A DNA stretch of 7,583 nt from JAJYTL01 sp046705265 (GCA_046705265.1 JBJKQL010000125.1:1-7583), one strand, 5' to 3'. Shown: positions 1 to 7,111, counted from the stretch's first letter. Numbers and translations: made by a program. The notes: generated by a model from the sequence alone, not told the origin.

Positions 1-90
1 AAACCTCCAACCCACAAACCAGAATCGGATCGCGGTGTAACAGACGTCACGATTCCCCGCGGCCTGTGTTCAAAAATCTGTATAGCCGCG

Positions 91-110
91 CCATATCACA
101 CTAAATATGG
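91..110. repeat. Inverted repeat CCATAT-N8-ATATGG
   Basis: The arms CCATAT (91-96) and ATATGG (105-110) are perfect complements around an 8-base AT-rich spacer. The repeat sits in the most AT-rich part of the left flank. Its form fits a dimeric regulator's operator, but no clear promoter or gene start is adjacent and no regulator gene is in the window. It could also be chance. Confidence 0.3.
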
Positions 111-476
111 TGAATAAGGCCGGCTAATCCGCAGAACGGGTCAACCATGGACACGAAGACCAAGCGTTGTGAAAAGGGCTTCGGTGCCGTTAGGGCGTCC
201 CCGCGCAAATGTGTCGAACGAACGACACGAAAGCTTCAGCGATGTATCGGCCAGATTACGGCTCACCTTGGCTGGATGAATGCACGAACTACGGTGAACG
301 GAATTCACTCTGGAGTGCCACTCATTATCAGATGTCGGTCCGCCCGATATCTCTACAGAATCACATGCACGTTTACGTATCCAGAGACAGAGGGATTTAC
401 CAAATCGAATTTTGCCAGGAAGCGGCGGCGAGCCGGCGGCGTTCATGATGTGTGCCGCAGAATTGAGCGCGGAATC

Positions 477-496
477 GGGGATGCATTGCATCGCCC
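477..496. promoter_or_regulatory. Palindrome upstream of lipoprotein gene
   Basis: GATGCA (480-485) and TGCATC (487-492) form a perfect palindrome around one central T. Flanking GGG (477-479) and CCC (494-496) extend the symmetry, with one unpaired G at 493. It lies about 85 bases before the lipoprotein GTG start, a fitting place for an operator or a leader-RNA hairpin. The nearest promoter-like match (TTGAGC at 463-468) has only a weak -10 partner, so the role is inferred from symmetry and position. Confidence 0.35.
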
Positions 497-566
497 CCAT
501 TCATTTGAAATTTCACGTTCAGAATCAGTCGGAGTCCGTCGCCTGATCAAAAGGCTGCTTCGCGTG

Positions 567-573
567 AAGGAGG
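567..573 (+). promoter_or_regulatory. Strong ribosome binding site AAGGAGG
   Basis: This is a near-perfect Shine-Dalgarno sequence with 8 bases between it and a GTG codon at 582. It decides the start of the lipoprotein gene. The same frame is open upstream to an ATG at 147, but only the GTG start puts a signal peptide at the N-terminus. Confidence 0.85.
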
Positions 574-581
574 ACAAGATA

Positions 582-1163
582 GTGCGCCGTACTCTATGTC
601 TCGTCAGCCTCGTCTTCCTGGCGACGCTTGGCGCTTGCGACAATGGCGTGACCACGATCTATGGCGAGGATAGGACGACGCCCTTCTCCCCACAGCTTAT
701 CTCCTATCTGACCCGCCGAGGCGAGATGCCAACTATCATCCGCGGAAACCCGTTTCGTCACGGGCCAACCGATGCCGGGGCAATCGCTGCAAGCCTGCAG
801 TCGCCTGCCTGGTATCAGCCCTTCCGTTTCGACACCCGGACCACACCTGGGTCGTCCAGTGGGGAGTTTCTGGTATTGCTTTTTAATCCAGCCGACCGCA
901 GCTCAGGCGGCGACGAAGTCTGCCGCGCCCCCCAGGCCCAGCCGGTTCTCCCTGGCAGCGGACCGATCCGGCTCCAGGCGACGTTATGCCTCGGCAGTCA
1001 CTATATCGCGCACCTTGCGCTTATTGGTATGGCGGCCTCAGGTCCGCAGGATCCGGAGTTCCGCCATATGATGAACCAAGCCCTGGTGACGCTTCTCTCA
1101 CCTCTTATGAGCCAGAACAGCATCAACGGCCTCACTCCGTCCGGCGGCCATTTCTTGAAATAG
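582..1163 (+). CDS. Putative lipoprotein of unknown function
   Basis: This encodes a predicted 193-residue exported lipoprotein whose function I do not recognise. The N-terminus is a classic lipoprotein signal: basic residues (VRRT), a hydrophobic core (residues 5-16), and the lipobox LGAC with Cys19 as the lipidated residue. Residues after Cys19 are Asp20 and Asn21; in enterobacteria Asp at +2 favours retention in the inner membrane, so the mature protein may stay there facing the periplasm. The mature part has no membrane segment. It contains a short RGNPF motif (54-58), a hydrophobic strand ending in LLFNPAD (99-105), and two Cys residues (114 and 136) that could form a disulfide. The overall form resembles small uncharacterised lipoproteins of alphaproteobacteria, a recollection not checked by search. 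It is convergent with the export operon, so co-regulation is not implied. The GTG start is set by the AAGGAGG site 8 bases upstream. Confidence 0.8.
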   Translation: MRRTLCLVSLVFLATLGACDNGVTTIYGEDRTTPFSPQLISYLTRRGEMPTIIRGNPFRHGPTDAGAIAASLQSPAWYQPFRFDTRTTPGSSSGEFLVLLFNPADRSSGGDEVCRAPQAQPVLPGSGPIRLQATLCLGSHYIAHLALIGMAASGPQDPEFRHMMNQALVTLLSPLMSQNSINGLTPSGGHFLK

Positions 1164-1235
1164 ACACCTGCTGCCTTCGTCACATCTTTTCGGCGGCCTG
1201 GCTCAGCGACTAACCACTACTCTCGAAGATCGGCG

Positions 1236-1263
1236 ATAAAAATCCTCGCCGGCGAACCGGCGA
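1236..1263 (-). terminator. Probable rho-independent terminator of export operon
   Basis: Read on the - strand, a perfect 7-bp G+C-rich stem (TCGCCGG/CCGGCGA, 1263-1257 with 1252-1246) closes a TTCG tetraloop. It is followed after three bases (GGA) by five T residues (1242-1238). This is the usual form of an intrinsic terminator, and it points the way the export operon is transcribed, about 430 bases past the last stop codon. The T-tract is short and slightly offset from the stem. On the + strand no T-run follows, so it would act only leftward. Confidence 0.55.
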
Positions 1264-1617
1264 TGCTGCTCGATATGGTGCAAAAGATCCTCATGGACAC
1301 CCCCTACGCAGCATCGCAATCTGCCGGAGACCCACCGTGTCAGACTGCTCCAAGATGGATCCAGCGTGAGAGCGTCGATGTGACCCCTCGCCATCGATTC
1401 GATTCCCTCGAGGCTGTTCGGGTCCAACCGATTCCTGACTGACGACCGTATTTCAACCAGCTTGGGCGCGCACCGCGGGACGATCCCGCCGCATCGCGAC
1501 AAGCAAGTTCTTCCTCGAGAGGCGTTTTAGGGCGAATCAATTCCATCGCTATCGGAACGAAGCGAGCCGCGTTTACAGATCTCCTTCTATGGATGCGCGC
1601 TCTAAAAGGCCTAGACT

Positions 1618-1662
1618 GCGGGGAGGACGGGTGAGACCAGCCAATCCCCGCCCTTTTTCTTT
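1618..1662 (+). terminator. Probable rho-independent terminator, rightward
   Basis: GCGGGGA (1618-1624) pairs perfectly with TCCCCGC (1645-1651). The 20-base loop can form a small inner GGT/ACC pairing. The stem is followed by CC, then TTTTTCTTT (1654-1662) on the + strand. It would stop rightward transcripts, most simply those of the lipoprotein gene 455 bases upstream, just before they run antisense into the permease gene. The long loop lowers confidence somewhat. Confidence 0.55.
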
Positions 1663-1693
1663 CCCCGGGCATGAGCACATCAATCATTATCGC

Positions 1694-2803
1694 CTATGTG
1701 ACCCGCCTGCGAAACAGCCAGCCTGCCACCGCGAGCGTTACAATCCCAATCACCGCCATCGGCCACAACTGCGAAGCGAGTTGTGAAAGCCCCGTTCCCT
1801 CCAGGAATACCCTGCGCACGATCACCAGGAAATACCGCATCGGGTTGACCAGCGTCAGATCTTGAATCCAGGTTGGCATGTTCGCGATCGGCGTCGCGAA
1901 GCCGGATAGAATGATAGACGGAACCAAGAACAGAAATGCGCCGAGGAGTGCCTGCTGTTGGGTCGCCGCCAGGGCAGATATGGCGAGCCCAATACCAGTG
2001 ATGGAAAGGACATATAATAGAAGTCCGAGATAGAGCGGAAACAATCCGCCGCGCAGCGGAACATGAAACCAGAACACCGTGGCGGCAATGATAACGGAGG
2101 CTTCAATTCCGCCGACCAGCAACCCGGGCAGGCCTTTGCCCAACAGAATGTCGATCTGCCGGAGGGGCGTGACAAGCAATTGATCAAAGGTTCCCGTCTC
2201 GCGCTCGCGCGCGACCGACAGGCCTACTACTAGCAGAGTTTCTACCTGGGTTAAGAGCGCGATAATTCCGGGCACGATGAACCAACGCGAGGCCAGGGTG
2301 GGGTTATAGCGGGACCGCACGTCCAGAACCGCAGGCGGTCTGGGACCGCCATGTGCTCTGGCCCAGGTGAGCGAGAAGTCATTAAGGATTGTATCCGCAT
2401 AGCCTTCGATTAGGAGTGCGGTGTTGGAATTGCGGCCGTCGAGGATCAGTTGTACCCGAGCGGGCCGATGGGTGAGAAGGTCGCGTGTAAATCGCCGGTC
2501 AATTACGAGAACCATCTCCACCTGCCGCGAGTCTATCAGCGCATTGACGCGGTGCCGACTATCCAGGTTCCCTTTCACCGTGAAGGTAGGCGAGCCCAAG
2601 AACAGAGCGACCAGATCTCGCGACGCTTGGCTGTGATCCTGATTATAGATCGCTATCGGAACGTGGTTGAGATCGAACGTCGCAGCGTAGCCAAACACCA
2701 GGAGCTGGATCAGCGGCGGACCGATTAACACCATGCGACTCCTGGGATCGCGGAGAATAGCCAGCAGCTCCTTCACAATCAACGCGAGAACCTGACGGCC
2801 CAT
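1694..2803 (-). CDS. ybhR-like: ABC-2 type transporter permease, YbhR-like
   Basis: This is a 369-residue inner-membrane permease, one half of the channel of an ABC exporter. One membrane helix lies near the N-terminus (about 23-41). A periplasmic domain of about 130 residues follows, and then five hydrophobic segments (roughly 174-196, 224-247, 255-279, 286-305, 345-363). This is the ABC-2 plan of the E. coli YbhR/YbhS/YhhJ family and close to their usual length. Family-like motifs are ARERETGTFDQLLVTPL (198-214, the cytoplasmic coupling region facing the ATPase), ILSGF (298-302) and NPMRYFL (320-326). LIEGYAD (131-137) in the periplasmic domain matches IIEGYVQ in the upstream permease, so the two are paralogues that probably form a heterodimer. 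The ATG at 2803 lies 5 bases after the stop of that gene, with only a weak ribosome site, which suggests translational coupling. It is the last gene of the operon. The family call is firm; the substrate is unknown. Confidence 0.93.
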   Translation of the reverse strand: MGRQVLALIVKELLAILRDPRSRMVLIGPPLIQLLVFGYAATFDLNHVPIAIYNQDHSQASRDLVALFLGSPTFTVKGNLDSRHRVNALIDSRQVEMVLVIDRRFTRDLLTHRPARVQLILDGRNSNTALLIEGYADTILNDFSLTWARAHGGPRPPAVLDVRSRYNPTLASRWFIVPGIIALLTQVETLLVVGLSVARERETGTFDQLLVTPLRQIDILLGKGLPGLLVGGIEASVIIAATVFWFHVPLRGGLFPLYLGLLLYVLSITGIGLAISALAATQQQALLGAFLFLVPSIILSGFATPIANMPTWIQDLTLVNPMRYFLVIVRRVFLEGTGLSQLASQLWPMAVIGIVTLAVAGWLFRRRVT

Positions 2804-2808
2804 GGAAT

Positions 2809-3930
2809 TCAGTCCAGCCGCTTGCGTGCGCTGGCCCGCGCGAGGCCGAGGAAGATCACTGCCATCGTTGCAAGAGCGACAGCATTTGGCACGATTACAG
2901 ACCAGATATCACCGGCGAGGAATACTGATTGCAGGATGGTGACGAAATATCGCGCTGCGACGACGTGCGTAACGATCTGAACCGCACGTGGCATGCTGTT
3001 GATGTCGAACACGAAGCCGGAAAGAATAAATGCCGGCAGAAAAGTGGTGATGATGGCAATTTGCCCCGCTACAAATTGGTTCCGCGCAACGCCGGAAATC
3101 AGCAACCCCATCCCTAGGGCAGCCAGCATAAACAGTGCCGAAGTCGCGGTGAGAACGAAGATCGAACCTTGCAGGGGTACTCCGAGCAGAAACACCGCCA
3201 GCATCACTGAAACAGCCATGCCGCCCATTCCGAGGAGGAAATAGGGAACCAGCTTGGCGATCAGGATTTCCCTCATTCGGACGCGGGTAACCATGAGCGC
3301 CTCCATGGTCCCCCGTTCCCACTCCCGGGCGATCACCAAGGCTGTTAACAGTGCTCCGGTAAGAGTCATGATCACTGCTATCAGGCCGGGGACAAGATAG
3401 TCCCGACTGCGGACGGCAGGATTGAATCGGACCCTTGGCTCGGCGTCGAGCAGCAAGGGCGACCTACCCCCAGATATTCTGGCGCGTGCCGAGAGCCAAG
3501 TGGCCCATACCTGCTGCACGTAACCTTCAATAATCCTTGCATTGTTCGCATCGACGCCGTTTACGATAACGCCGATCGGAGCATCCGCGTGCGAATCCGC
3601 AAGACGACTGAAATCGCTCCGCAGCCAAACGATGCCGTCCACGGTGCCGGATGCCATTGCTTGCTCGGCTTTCTGAATCGTAAGGAACTGGCGGGGCCGA
3701 AAGAACGGCGACTGCGAAAATTGGCTGACGAAGCTTGCCGTGAGCGGATCAGGCCGTTGCACCACCAGCGCCAGCGGAACATTGCGGGCGTCGAGCGAAA
3801 CGCCGTAACCAAAGAGCAAAAGCAAGACCGCCGGCAAAATGAACGCGACGGCGAGCGCTGACGGGTCACGCCCAATCTGCATGAACTCCTTTCGCATGAG
3901 CCCGAAAAGGCGCTGAAGAGCCAGATTCAT
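2809..3930 (-). CDS. ybhS-like: ABC-2 type transporter permease, YbhS-like
   Basis: This is a 373-residue inner-membrane permease, partner of the downstream paralogue. It starts MNLALQRLFGLMRKEF, a cytoplasmic amphipathic stretch usual for the family. One membrane helix follows (about 25-43), then a periplasmic domain (45-175) with NARIIEGYVQQV (130-141), and five further hydrophobic segments (about 178-200, 227-250, 257-280, 288-309, 346-364). Coupling motif REWERGTMEALMVTRV (202-217) and FLPAFILSGFVF (297-308) mark the ABC-2 family. Its ATG (3930-3928) overlaps the ATPase stop in the 4-base ATGA arrangement, which indicates translational coupling and fixes the start. The same frame is open upstream to 4164, but that part lies antiparallel to nothing of its own: it only shadows the ATPase C-terminus in another frame. 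E. coli YbhS is almost the same length. Function as an exporter subunit is inferred from family and context. Confidence 0.94.
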   Translation of the reverse strand: MNLALQRLFGLMRKEFMQIGRDPSALAVAFILPAVLLLLFGYGVSLDARNVPLALVVQRPDPLTASFVSQFSQSPFFRPRQFLTIQKAEQAMASGTVDGIVWLRSDFSRLADSHADAPIGVIVNGVDANNARIIEGYVQQVWATWLSARARISGGRSPLLLDAEPRVRFNPAVRSRDYLVPGLIAVIMTLTGALLTALVIAREWERGTMEALMVTRVRMREILIAKLVPYFLLGMGGMAVSVMLAVFLLGVPLQGSIFVLTATSALFMLAALGMGLLISGVARNQFVAGQIAIITTFLPAFILSGFVFDINSMPRAVQIVTHVVAARYFVTILQSVFLAGDIWSVIVPNAVALATMAVIFLGLARASARKRLD

Positions 3931-5720
3931 GCTGCCGCCGGCGCGGTAGCCGCCTCTATTACGGAAATAAATGCGTCCTCCATGGTGGGGTCCTGGTTGT
4001 CGGCGCGACGCGCGTCCATCTTGATGGCTTCCGGCGTGCCCTCGGTCAGGATGCGGCCTTGGGCCATGATCACCAGGCGGTCGCAGTATTCCGCTTCTTC
4101 CATGAAGTGTGTAGTTATCAATATGGTGACGCCTCCCTCGGCGAGGCCGTTGATGCGCCGCCAAAACTCACGGCGCGCTAGTGGATCGACGCCTGACGTC
4201 GGTTCGTCGAGGAACAGAATGCGGGGCTCGTGCATCAACGCACAGGCCAGGGCGAGGCGCTGTTTGAAACCGAGCGGCAAATCCCGTGCCGTGGCTTGGA
4301 GCATCGGCCGGAGATCGAACTCGGTCACCGCCCAGTCAATTCGTTCCTGTTGACGCGCCCCGTGGAGCTGATATGCACCGCTAAAGAATCGAAGGTTTTC
4401 TCGTACTGATAAATCGGCGTAGAGGGAAAATTTCTGCGCCATGTATCCGATATGCCTGCGTGCAGGGGCAGCGGCAGTGCGCAGGTCAAACCCAGCCACC
4501 CGTAGCTTTCCCTGTGACGGCGGCAGAAGTCCACATAGCATCCGGAACGTTGTGGATTTTCCAGCGCCGTTAGCGCCAAGTAAGCCAAAGATCTCGCCAC
4601 GCCGAACCGTGAAGGTAACATCGTTCACCGCGACGAAGGAACCGAATCGGCGTGTAAGATGTTCGACGGTAATCACGGCCTCATCGGAAGCTGAGGGGGC
4701 GGATCCTCGTGGCCGCAGAGCCGTTGCGTCGCGTTCCATGATGCCGGTCGATGGCATATTCGGCTTGCGATGATTTTGTTGGGTCCGCAGCCTGGCGACG
4801 AAACTGTCTTCGAATCGCGGTGACGTCGGCGTGAATACCAAATCCGGCGCTTGAGATGCGAGCGTTGCTGGATCGGGGAGCACAGGGGTTTCGGTCACCA
4901 GCCGAACCCGGCTGCCCTGAATGACCGCGTCGATTACACCGGGGACATCCGCGAGACGCGCCTGTAATTGTCGTCGCCCAAGCGTGGCGGCGGCAAAGAA
5001 GCTGTGTCCTCTCATCTCGCTCGTGAAGGAGGCAGGCGGGCCACTCCCCAGCAGACGTCCTTCATGAATTAGCAGGACTGCGGTGCATCGCTCCGCTTCG
5101 TCGAGATACGCGGTGCTAAACAGAACCGTGGTGTGTCCCTCGCGGGTAAGGTGGTCGATGATCTGCCATAGTTCTCGCCGCGAGACCGGGTCCACACCAA
5201 CAGTCGGTTCGTCGAGCAGCAGCAACTCAGGGGGGTGCACGAGGGTACACGCGAGACCAAGCTTCTGTTTCATCCCGCCCGACAGGCGGCCTGCCATGCG
5301 GGAGGTGAAAGGACCGAGCCCGGTCATATGCAACAGTTCGGCGTAACGCTCTTTGCGTGCTGCTTTGGGAACACCTTGGAGGTCCGCATAGAGGTCAAGG
5401 TTTTCCCGGACACTTAGGTCCTCATAAAGGCCAAATCTCTGCGGCATGTAGCCAAGCCGCGCCTGCACGGCAAGAGGATTGCGTGCGACATCGACGCCTA
5501 ACGCGTCGACTCGCCCTCCGTCGGCCCGCAACAACCCTGCGATCAAGCGCATCAGGGTTGTCTTGCCGGCACCATCAGGCCCGATCAGGCCGGTTACAGC
5601 GCCGTAGGCCGCGGTCGCTGATATCCCGCCAACCGCCTGGATCTCACGCTTTCCGCTCCGGAAGCTGCGACGCACATTCTCCAGCCGCAACGCTGGTCCA
5701 GGATCAGTGGCCGGCAGCAT
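3927..5720 (-). CDS. ybhF-like: Tandem (double-NBD) ABC exporter ATPase, YbhF-like
   Basis: This is a 597-residue cytoplasmic ATPase with two nucleotide-binding domains in one chain; it should drive the two downstream permeases. Domain 1 (about 10-310) has Walker A GPDGAGKT (47-54), Q-loop Gln94, signature LSGGM (146-150) and Walker B LLLLDEP (166-172), but the switch His is Ala204 (STAYLDEAE). A polar linker (about 311-346) joins domain 2 (347-590). That domain has Walker A GANGAGKST (382-390), Q-loop Gln429, Walker B ILFLDEP (501-507) and switch His538 (TTHFMEEAE), but its signature is LPLGF (481-485). In the head-to-tail dimer, site 1 would combine Ala204 with the weak LPLGF, and site 2 would be canonical. 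Length, order and these deviations fit E. coli YbhF (578 residues). The ATG at 5720 overlaps the adaptor stop by 17 bases. The stop overlaps the next gene by 4 bases. Confidence 0.95.
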   Translation of the reverse strand: MLPATDPGPALRLENVRRSFRSGKREIQAVGGISATAAYGAVTGLIGPDGAGKTTLMRLIAGLLRADGGRVDALGVDVARNPLAVQARLGYMPQRFGLYEDLSVRENLDLYADLQGVPKAARKERYAELLHMTGLGPFTSRMAGRLSGGMKQKLGLACTLVHPPELLLLDEPTVGVDPVSRRELWQIIDHLTREGHTTVLFSTAYLDEAERCTAVLLIHEGRLLGSGPPASFTSEMRGHSFFAAATLGRRQLQARLADVPGVIDAVIQGSRVRLVTETPVLPDPATLASQAPDLVFTPTSPRFEDSFVARLRTQQNHRKPNMPSTGIMERDATALRPRGSAPSASDEAVITVEHLTRRFGSFVAVNDVTFTVRRGEIFGLLGANGAGKSTTFRMLCGLLPPSQGKLRVAGFDLRTAAAPARRHIGYMAQKFSLYADLSVRENLRFFSGAYQLHGARQQERIDWAVTEFDLRPMLQATARDLPLGFKQRLALACALMHEPRILFLDEPTSGVDPLARREFWRRINGLAEGGVTILITTHFMEEAEYCDRLVIMAQGRILTEGTPEAIKMDARRADNQDPTMEDAFISVIEAATAPAAA

Positions 5721-6747
5721 TGCTCGGTCCGCATCCTGGCGCCGCCTGCGAGGCCTTTTGACGCAAGCTTATGTGAACAGTAGCCGGCATCCCGAGCCGC
5801 AATTCATCCCGCGCGTCGCACACGTATACCCGGAGTTGATAGACTAGAGCGGTCCGGAGTGTGGGTGTTTCTACAGTCTTCGGGGTGAATTCAGCTGTTG
5901 GCGAGAGGTACCCGATCCAACCGTGGTAAATCCTGCCCGGGTAACTATCGGTGGTGATCGTCGCGCGCATCCCGAGCCGGATACGGCCAAGCTTGGTCTC
6001 CGGCACATAAGCCCGGACCCACAGTGGGCTCGTCAGGGCAATCGTAAATACCGGCGTGCTGGGCGACGCCATATCTCCCGGCTCGAGAATCCGGTCCTCC
6101 ACTACCCCATCGGACTTGGCATAGAGCTTGGTGTCGTGGAACTCCCTTTGTGCCAGAGCTACCGCTGCTACAGAGGCCTCATATGCTGCCCGGGCCGCGG
6201 CAATATCCTCCTTCCTGGGGCCCTTGACCGCCAGGATATAGGTCTGTTTTGCCGCCTCGTATTGCTTAAGCGCAGCGTCGAAATCCGCCTTGTCCGTGTC
6301 TCGCTTTTCAACGGAGGCGTAGCCCACGCTAGCCAGCCCAGCATAACGCCGGTAAAGTGCCTCATCGTTCAGATAAGTCACGCGGAGGGCGTCCATGGTT
6401 GCCTTTGCCTGTGCGATTTCCTCTGGCCGAGAGCCCGCGAGCAACCTGGCTAATATCTGCTTTTGGTTCCGCATCTGCGCCTTCGCCTCGGCGAGCCGTG
6501 CCGCAAATCGGGTATCGTCCAAGGTAGCGAGCAGCTCCCCTGGTTTTACTGTCGCGCCTTCTTGGACGAGGAGCGTAGTCACATGGCCGCTATCGTTGAA
6601 GGCCGGCTGGACTTCGCGAAGGTCAATGTTCCCGTAAAGGGTCAGCGTGTTGGTCACACTGGACGGCTTCCACTGGAGCCAAGCGTAACTGCCGCCCGCC
6701 AGGATCAGGATCGCGATCAGCATTAGCGCTATTCGTCTCTTCAACAT
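5704..6747 (-). CDS. ybhG-like: HlyD-family periplasmic adaptor, YbhG-like
   Basis: This is a 347-residue membrane-fusion protein that should bridge the ABC pump and an outer-membrane channel. An N-terminal signal-anchor (KRRIALMLIAILILAGG, 3-19) precedes LYGNIDLREVQPAFN (37-51), a near-signature of the YbhG group. The first lipoyl half-motif is about 54-78. A long helical hairpin rich in Ala, Glu, Lys and Arg spans about 80-205 and would contact the outer-membrane factor. The second lipoyl half (about 209-237, with VVEDRILEPGD) and a beta-barrel domain (241-325) follow. The basic, Gly/Ala-rich tail has no clear role. I chose the ATG at 6747 because it places the membrane anchor directly at the N-terminus. 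A GTG at 6798 in the same frame would add 17 residues and overlap the small upstream ORF. The start is 2 bases after that ORF's stop; the end overlaps the ATPase by 17 bases. Confidence 0.93.
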   Translation of the reverse strand: MLKRRIALMLIAILILAGGSYAWLQWKPSSVTNTLTLYGNIDLREVQPAFNDSGHVTTLLVQEGATVKPGELLATLDDTRFAARLAEAKAQMRNQKQILARLLAGSRPEEIAQAKATMDALRVTYLNDEALYRRYAGLASVGYASVEKRDTDKADFDAALKQYEAAKQTYILAVKGPRKEDIAAARAAYEASVAAVALAQREFHDTKLYAKSDGVVEDRILEPGDMASPSTPVFTIALTSPLWVRAYVPETKLGRIRLGMRATITTDSYPGRIYHGWIGYLSPTAEFTPKTVETPTLRTALVYQLRVYVCDARDELRLGMPATVHISLRQKASQAAPGCGPSNAAGH

Positions 6748-6749
6748 GG

Positions 6750-6938
6750 CTAACAGCACCCGCAATCGAGCGCGCTGGTGACGACTTGGTCGAAACACTT
6801 GCCCGTATCCCAGGCGATAAAACGACGATCGTGGTTTTCTATCATCGCTGATAACGTCAGTCGGACTTGACTGCGCATAGCGAGCCGGAGGTCCGGTTTG
6901 GTTTCTTTACCTGCCTGATTTTCGTTGTCCGCGGTCAT
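6750..6938 (-). CDS. Putative small protein with Cys-rich C-terminus
   Basis: A 62-codon open frame starts at ATG 6938 (a GTG at 6941 is also possible) and ends TAG, two bases before the adaptor ATG. I do not recognise it. The N-terminal third is polar and charged (TADNENQAGKETK). The middle looks like an amphipathic helix (LRLAMRSQVRLTLSAMIE), followed by IAWDTGKCFDQVV and a C-terminus ending DCGCC. The four Cys residues could bind a metal or act as a redox switch. There is no signal peptide or membrane segment. A GAG-like ribosome site lies about 9 bases before the ATG. Support for it being real comes from the stop-start spacing (TAGCCATG), which suits translational coupling to the adaptor, and from the ordered composition. 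Against it are its short length and lack of a known family. It may instead be a leader ORF. Confidence 0.5.
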   Translation of the reverse strand: MTADNENQAGKETKPDLRLAMRSQVRLTLSAMIENHDRRFIAWDTGKCFDQVVTSALDCGCC

Positions 6939-7111
6939 CACCTGTATCTCGCGGTCGGTGCGTGTGCTCCACCCCTAGATGCAAGAAATCAGCTTTTCTT
7001 CCCGCTCTGTGGGTGGCAGATTCTGCCAGCACTGCGGCCGGCCATGACAACACATGCTCCCAGGACCACGTCGCATTCTTGCACGACAAGCGCCCTTTTG
7101 ATTCCCACCGC

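Larger units (their letters stand above)
1..581. other. Gene-poor left flank, no supported gene
   Basis: No convincing coding region is visible here on either strand. The open frames that cross it have no ribosome binding site, are rich in Arg, Ser and Cys, and match no family I recognise. The + frame of the downstream lipoprotein stays open back to position 147, but that N-terminal part does not read like a protein. The stretch holds two inverted repeats (91-110 and 477-496). It is probably intergenic DNA, or an eroded gene, upstream of the lipoprotein gene. Confidence 0.5.
1164..1693. other. Convergent intergenic region
   Basis: This lies between the stop of the lipoprotein gene and the stop of the last operon gene. 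I find no recognisable protein. The best small frame is on the + strand, 1263-1442, 59 codons. It begins MLLDMVQKILMDTPYAA, which looks helical and protein-like, but it lacks a ribosome binding site and loses that character in its second half. It may be a gene remnant or chance. Frames on the - strand (for example 1203-1502) are also unconvincing. The region's clearest content is two terminator-like hairpins, one per strand. Confidence 0.45.

Noticed and set aside
147..581. N-terminal extension of the lipoprotein frame to ATG 147
   Set aside because: It has no ribosome site and a non-protein-like, Arg-rich composition. The GTG at 582 has a strong Shine-Dalgarno sequence and gives a proper lipoprotein signal.
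1203..1687. Overlapping - strand frames (1203-1502 and 1340-1687) after the permease gene
   Set aside because: They are Arg/Ser-rich with no domain likeness and no ribosome sites, and they span both terminator-like hairpins.
3931..4164. Upstream extension of the YbhS-like permease frame
   Set aside because: It overlaps the conserved end of the ATPase on the same strand in another frame and is His/Arg/Gly-rich. The ATGA start at 3930 fits the family's N-terminus.
5923..6453. A 176-codon + strand frame opposite the adaptor gene
   Set aside because: It is the antisense shadow of a well-recognised HlyD-type gene and has no ribosome site or family likeness.
6748..6798. GTG start for the adaptor, 17 residues longer
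   Set aside because: The added residues are strongly basic and put the membrane anchor away from the N-terminus. ATG 6747 is the simpler start, though the longer form is not excluded.
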